Source of the DNA: Ilyonectria destructans
Taxonomy: Eukaryota > Ascomycota > Sordariomycetes > Hypocreales > Nectriaceae
DNA: 64,000 nt
NCBI GenBank assembly: GCA_020740775.1
Contig: JAHEWK010000007.1
Coordinates: forward strand, 3,216,790 to 3,280,789
Reading direction: 5' to 3'
Part shown: positions 59,271-64,000 of the stretch, in pieces
Position numbering within the stretch: the first letter of the stretch is position 1
Layout of the letters: every line of letters starts with the position of its first letter
Translations under genes and position numbers: made by a program
Notes under the pieces: generated by a model
Told to the model about the DNA's origin: nothing
Databases searched by the model: none
The model's input: only the letters and a program-made list of their open reading frames with translations

Positions 59271-59440
59271 TATTAGTGGACTGTTACCCTTCCGGCTCAG
59301 TCCAGGGTAGGACTGTTGGGACTAATAGTCGGTCCTATCAGTCCATCCTTTATATACATAACGGAACTGGAATTCTGCCAGCTCTAACTGTCTGGCTGGG
59401 TCTGGGTTGCAACCTGGGTTGTGATAAAGAGGGATTAATA
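59271..59440. other. GC-normal remnant next to the LTR, no gene
   Basis: This is 170 bp of normal composition. A 61-codon frame starting at 59,276 has no recognisable content. It contains inverted short motifs around GGACTGTT and CAGTCC that could be part of a variant LTR. Confidence 0.45.
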
Positions 59441-61170
59441 ATTATTTTTATAGAGTATTAATAATTAGTTTAAAATTAAGATATATACTTTTTATTAAGA
59501 GTAAATTATATAATTATTACTTTAGGTAAAAACTTAATATAATATATTATAAAGATATAAATATAAAGCAGCTAGAAAGAAGTAAGTATAAATTAAAACA
59601 GTAAAAAAAAAGGCTTTTAAAATATACTAATATATACTATAACTTTACACTTTTATTATATCTATATAAACTAATAATACTATATATAATAAAGTATTTT
59701 ATATTTCTATCTAACTTCTAACTTTTTTAATATTACTTCTATAATATATATCTTATTAATAGTAAGATTATACTCTATTTTTAAGCTATTTCTTATTAAC
59801 TTATAAAGAATAAAATTAAATATATTAAGCAGTAAGTATCTTTTTTTAGTATTATCTTAAATTATAAGTAGCTTTATAATTTAATTATTCTATTTAATAA
59901 TAGTATACTATTTAAAATACTAGATAATATTTTTACAGGCAGATTATACTGTATACTTATAGAAGGTTATTTATATATTAAATTTATATTATAGAGAATA
60001 TATAAATATTTTAAGAAAGAGTATAAATTAAAATAAAAATATAAGAAAGATTAATAATCTATAAGTTAAATTAGAGAAAAATAGGAAAATATACTATATA
60101 AAAGTAGAGTTTTCTACTAGTAGTTTTTCTATAAAAGCCTTTAAAGTATATTTTTTAAAATTAATAGAGGCTAAAATATAATAAAGCTATTTATTAAGTA
60201 GCTATTTACTAAAGTTAATATAGATATTAATAAAATTATTTAAGTATTTTAAGCTAAAGAAAACTATTTTTAAAAGAAGAAAGTAAAGAATATTAAAAAA
60301 TAAAAAAATCTAATTATATTTAATTTATAGCTTTATTAACTAAGTATAATAATATATCTAAAGAACTTTATAGATAAAAAGAATTTCCTTTAGAGTTTTA
60401 TTTTTTTTTAGTATATAATTTAGCTTAATAATTTAAAGCTAGCTATAGCTAAAGATAATTTAAATCTTATTAAAGCTAGAGATAATACTAAACTTTAATA
60501 AATTTATATAGCTATTAAATAACTTATTTAAAGTATAATTTATACTATTAAACTGAATATTATATTATAAAATATACTCTTTAAGGTTAATTAAAAAAAG
60601 CTTAATAAAAAATATAGCATTTTATTCTACTTTTATTTTAAGCTTAAAATATAAAAGAAATATACTATAGTAGCTTTATAGCTTATAGTCTATATTATTT
60701 AAACTATATCTATTAAGAATCTAATAGATTAACTACTATTTAAGTTTAGTAGAAGATAGACTACTATATATAAAATTATAATAAAGTATACTAATAAGCT
60801 AATTAATATTTAGGCTGAGTAAGTAGGTAATTAGTAATTTAAATAGATTAAAAAGCTATAGAAACTTTTAGAAGAGGCTATATTAAAGCTCTATATTTTT
60901 ATTTTTAATTACTTTATTAAGATAATTAAGTATTAAAGTATTTTTATTAGCTTTTTAATAGTATTTTATATTTAAAAGAATAAGATATAGAAGAGCTTTA
61001 ATATAGTTATATTAAATATATTTAGTCTTATAGCTATATTATGTTTTTTCCTGATAAAGTATATAGTTAATTAAAGAGCTAAATATATTTAGAGAAGGAT
61101 TTAATAAGATTAAAGCTAAAATAATATAGAAGAAAATAGCCTAAGTTATTTTATTATTATAGCTAAAGGC
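59441..61170. repeat. RIP-degenerated AT-rich block
   Basis: TpA-rich, no open frames. Some plus-strand stretches (about 60,430-61,150) read as protein interrupted by TAA/TAG, as expected of a RIP-mutated gene, but I could not assign them. Composition changes sharply to normal at about 61,170. Confidence 0.7.
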
Positions 61171-61587
61171 GATGTATGCCGGTTTATACTACTGGATCTG
61201 GCGGGGTTTAACGCCGCTCTAAGCGGCTTTAACTGCTTACCAACACACGCCTCCTCCCCTAGGTATTCGTTTAATATACGCCTCACCTGGCCTTCCGCTA
61301 TGTGTGGGTTTGTGCTCATAAATTATAGGACCTGTATGAGCTGATTGGGGCTGAGGTTCTCCGCCCTATGCTGGTATAAGTAATTGCTGGTCCTCTGTAG
61401 CCTGGATCAATAACTGCAAACCATCACCCTATTGTTCTCACTGCTATTGGTACTTTATCTGCATTACATTCCTCATTCCTATTATCTGCCCCCCTAACGG
61501 CTTGATTCTTTTATTTATCCTATTGTCCTCGCACTTTATCTCCTACACCTTACCTCCCTCTTCTATTGCAAACCCCTCTTTTCTTCT
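61171..61587. promoter_or_regulatory. 5' region of the DUF3435 relic
   Basis: GC-normal, C/T-rich non-coding sequence directly before the ATG at 61,588. It resembles a fungal promoter and leader. No specific elements assigned. Confidence 0.45.
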
Positions 61588-63238
61588 ATGGCTCCTATAA
61601 CTACATATCGACCACTCTATTAGGATATCGCTCAAGCTCTTCAAGATGCAGCCAAGAAACGGCATCGTAAGTTCCAGATTTGAAAAGAGGAGTAGAAATA
61701 GAATCTGGATGCCTGAGGCTACTGGGAGTTGCGGGATAAATTGAATCAGGCGGTGTTTATTTCTTCTGTTGATGCCGATACTATAAAATCTAATATCTAC
61801 TATATAAAGAGGAGATTTATGAGGTACTATACCTTAGCTACTTATATAATACCGTCTATATATTTAATACTGGTTTTTTAATAGGTTCTACAGTAAGAAT
61901 AAATATAGGATATAGAAAATCGCTATTAAGCCCTATAACTGTAATAAAGGCTTTATTATGGCCTTCCTCTATTGGATTTACAAAATATTTCTAAAGCTAA
62001 GATATAAACATTCTAAAAAGAAGACTGTTAATTAGTATTGGCGAGACTTCAAGCTGTTATATCGGCGAGTAAATAAAGGTAAGCTTATTAACGGAAACCA
62101 CTATAAAGAGATTATTAAGGTATATAAAGATGCCGTTTTCCCCGCTTTATGTTTTATATCTAACATTTAAAGTATATTAATAGTAAATTAAAAGTAAAGT
62201 TCAATCTTAATAATCTATTAAAACCTAAGTCCGTACTGGGTGTAGACGATCTACTATAGGGTCTTACCTATTACTGGTCCCGCGATAGATCTGTATTTCC
62301 GACGGAGGACAATCGGCTTGATTTGCCAACAATCATGCTCTTTCAGGCGTATACTGCCTGCAGGCCAGCTAAGCTTGTCGACGGCACTAAGCGCAGGGGC
62401 GCTAAAGATCTATTGCTAGAGGAAGAAGACGAAAAGGTTACATCTGGCCACAAGAACGACAACTGTGACGTAAGGAGCTATCGTCGAATTATTATTAACC
62501 AAGAGGACTCAGAAACTGAAGACGATAAGGATGACGCCATGTTTGACGAGAATGACGGTTACGACTCTAATGCAACTGACGACACTGAGATCAGCGAAGA
62601 GGATCCTCCTGCTGCTAATAGATCTCCTAACGATACTGAAGGAGTAGCTAAGCGACCGGAAACAACTGAGGGCCCAGAAACTAAGCCGGTACGCTTGCAT
62701 AAGGTATTATGTTACGAAGATTTAACCCTTTGGATTATTAAGAATCCGACGAAAAGAGGCAGAGATGTCCTTGCTATAGAAGTCAATCTCCGCTACCACA
62801 AAGGAGCAGATAGGAAGCCAAAGCCGTAAGATATCAACTGACTCTATATGGGTATTGGATTATGACTGCTAAGCCTTTTCGACAGTACAATCTTCTTGTT
62901 CCGCAAGCACCCTCTACTAATCCTCTGCCCTATAAGCTATATTCTGGCACGAGCTCTATAAGATGATGCTATTGAGGTTAATTATTTCGACTCAGCGGAA
63001 CTGTTCTTCTCTACTGAGTTGGGCAAAGATGCCATTAAGGTCTATTAGAAACTATATAAACTTAAGACTTCCATCTTCCGAAAGTCGGTAAGGTTACCTT
63101 CCGGAGGGTGGGAAAAATTGCAGATAGATCTAATAAAGTATGCAATCTATACGTTTTATTTTGACTGTATCGGTAAGGATCTTGGGTCTGAGGAGAAATG
63201 GACTATGTATTACTTATGTTGCGGTAATATAAATGCCA
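61588..63238 (+). pseudogene. DUF3435 tyrosine recombinase (Starship captain-like), RIP-damaged and truncated by telomere repeat
   Basis: DUF3435 proteins are tyrosine recombinases; related ones mobilise the giant fungal Starship elements. The frame starts at ATG 61,588, carries many stops (TAG, TGA, TAA) to 62,260, and is open from 62,323 to 62,829. Family text includes SVLGVDDLL, YYWSRDRSVFPTEDNRLDL, the first catalytic box AYTACRPAKLVDG and LRYHKGADRKPKP. A 48-nt intron (62,826-62,873) leads to TIFLFRKHPLLILCPISYIL, then two further stops. The expected YNxRRG box reads YYLCCGN, with CGT CGC apparently turned to TGT TGC. The frame then runs into TTAGGG at 63,239, before the HxxR and Tyr nucleophile region. 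Non-functional. Confidence 0.8.
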
Positions 63239-63250
63239 TTAGGGTTAGGG
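63239..63250 (+). repeat. interstitial telomeric repeat (two TTAGGG units)
   Basis: TTAGGGTTAGGG sits exactly where the DUF3435 frame loses similarity, about 620 bp inside the true telomere and in the same orientation. This suggests a former chromosome end or a repair junction. Confidence 0.85.
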
Positions 63251-63325
63251 TTTGAGTTGGGGTTTATTTATCTATCTTCTAGCTAAGGGTTTGAGTTGGG
63301 GTTTATTTATCTATCTTCTAGCTAA
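63248..63325 (+). repeat. 39-bp perfect tandem duplication
   Basis: GGGTTTGAGTTGGGG, then TTTATTTATCTATC and TTCTAGCTAA, is present twice back to back (63,248-63,286 and 63,287-63,325) with no difference. The unit begins with telomere-like GGGTTTGAG and follows the interstitial TTAGGG tract directly. Confidence 0.9.
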
Positions 63326-63341
63326 TTTGCCCTATTGTTTT

Positions 63342-63590
63342 CTAAAGAAAGAGAGAGAGAGAGAAGAAAAGAGAGAAAAAGAAGAAAAGAAAAAAGAGAA
63401 AGAGAGAGAGAGAGAAGGAAAGAGAGAAAAAAGGAGAAAAGGAAAGAGAGAAAGAAAAGGTAAGAAGAAAAGAAAAGAAAAGAAAGAAAGAAATAGAGAG
63501 AAAGAAAAGAAGGAAGAGAAAGAAAAAGAGAGAGAGAGAGAAAGAGAGATAAGAAAGAAATAAAGAGAAGAAAGAAAAAGAGGAAGTTTA
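63342..63590 (+). repeat. polypurine (GA) tract
   Basis: About 250 bp in which the plus strand is almost only A and G (GAAAGAGAGAGAGAGAG and similar). The 103-codon open frame across it (Arg/Lys/Glu only) is an artefact of composition. Such tracts can form triplex structures; here it may mark subtelomeric chromatin, but no role is shown. Confidence 0.9.
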
Positions 63591-63870
63591 GTTAGTAGCT
63601 ATAGAGCTAGTAGGCTGAGAAGGAATAGGGGAGAGGTTGCTAATAAAAGCAGCTTTTCTCTGTCTAAATTCGCTGGTCTCTAGCTTTCTAGCTGGTCTAG
63701 CTGCAATAGAAGCTGCCGACTGAGCTCTAGTCTTACTAAGGATTAAACCTATAGTAGTGTCTAAGTGGGCAGAGCCTGTAGGGCTTAGTAGGCCTTGTAG
63801 GGCTTTATAAGCTTTAGCAGAGTCTTTTTCTAGCAGGCCGCCAGCTGAGAAGATTAGGGGTTGGAAATAG
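63591..63870. other. telomere-adjacent unique sequence
   Basis: 280 bp of GC-normal, non-coding sequence rich in CTAG, GCTGAG and AGGCT motifs, between the purine tract and the terminal repeats. No open frame of note. It has variant telomere-like words (GATTAGGGGTTGG) at its right edge. Confidence 0.6.
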
Positions 63871-64000
63871 GGGTTGGGGTTAGGGTTAGGGTTAGGGTTA
63901 GGGTTAGGGTTAGGGTTAGGGTTAGGGTTAGGGTTAGGGTTAGGGTTAGGGTTAGGGTTAGGGTTAGGGTTAGGGTTAGGGTTAGGGTTAGGGTTAGGCT
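63871..64000 (+). repeat. telomere, (TTAGGG)n
   Basis: After variant units (GGGTTGGGG) the sequence is perfect TTAGGG from about 63,879 to 63,997, about 20 units, G-rich strand toward the right end. The last two bases (CT) break the pattern. Its presence at the window end shows that the chromosome terminus was reached. Confidence 0.98.

Noticed and set aside
60430..61150. Possible relic of a telomere-linked RecQ helicase
   Set aside because: Such genes are common next to fungal telomeres and the frame has interrupted hydrophobic text, but I found no helicase motif and could not support the call.
63252..63563. 103-codon open frame across the purine tract
   Set aside because: It is composed almost only of Arg, Lys and Glu codons imposed by an A/G-only strand; low complexity, not a gene.
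1..64000. tRNA or rRNA genes
   Set aside because: No cloverleaf-like or rRNA-like segment was recognised by eye; a tRNAscan-SE run would be decisive.

Overview
The window is the right end of a chromosome of a filamentous ascomycete (Pezizomycotina). It ends in about 20 copies of TTAGGG (63,871-64,000). The genes have short GT-AG introns (mostly 45-125 nt) and encode fungal families: a Zn(II)2Cys6 factor, a bZIP factor, a Baeyer-Villiger monooxygenase and a DUF3435 recombinase. More than half of the sequence is extremely AT-rich, full of TpA, nearly free of CpG and without open frames. That is the signature of repeat-induced point mutation (RIP). I cannot place the organism below subphylum level.

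Layout. 1-12,200: RIP-destroyed repeats. 12,200-17,160: a GC-normal island with a coding fragment and an intact-looking five-exon Zn(II)2Cys6 transcription factor on the minus strand. 17,160-33,060: RIP-destroyed repeats, including a Ty3/gypsy element with two 382-bp LTRs (17,734-25,814), a 2.9-kb element with very long inverted ends (about 26,066-28,970) and a second copy of a dispersed repeat. 33,060-51,900: the main gene island. 51,900-53,240 and 56,560-61,170: further RIP blocks, one carrying a less mutated solo LTR. 53,240-56,560: GC-normal but with no gene I can defend. 61,170-64,000: the subtelomere, with a RIP-damaged DUF3435 (Starship-type tyrosine recombinase) relic broken by an internal TTAGGG tract, then a 39-bp duplication, a purine tract and the telomere.

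The main island holds a co-located oxidative gene set: cytochrome P450 (-), Baeyer-Villiger monooxygenase (+), zinc alcohol dehydrogenase (-), alpha/beta hydrolase (+), membrane-anchored SDR (+), bZIP regulator (-), aldehyde dehydrogenase (+), then the relic of a CYP505-type P450 reductase domain (-). Six of the genes form three divergent pairs with shared promoters. Together the activities spell a full subterminal oxidation route: C-H to alcohol (P450), alcohol to ketone (SDR), ketone to ester or lactone (BVMO), ester to alcohol plus acid (hydrolase), alcohol to aldehyde (ADH), aldehyde to acid (ALDH). No PKS, NRPS or terpene synthase is present, so a catabolic or detoxification role is favoured; this is inference.

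The set looks partly decayed or carries assembly errors. The P450 has an in-frame TAG 53 codons before a well-conserved end, the ADH has a 1-nt frameshift near its start, and the hydrolase has a 1-nt frameshift between its oxyanion and nucleophile motifs. BVMO, SDR, bZIP and ALDH are intact once spliced. A Tc1/pogo-type element sits immediately downstream of the ADH stop codon.
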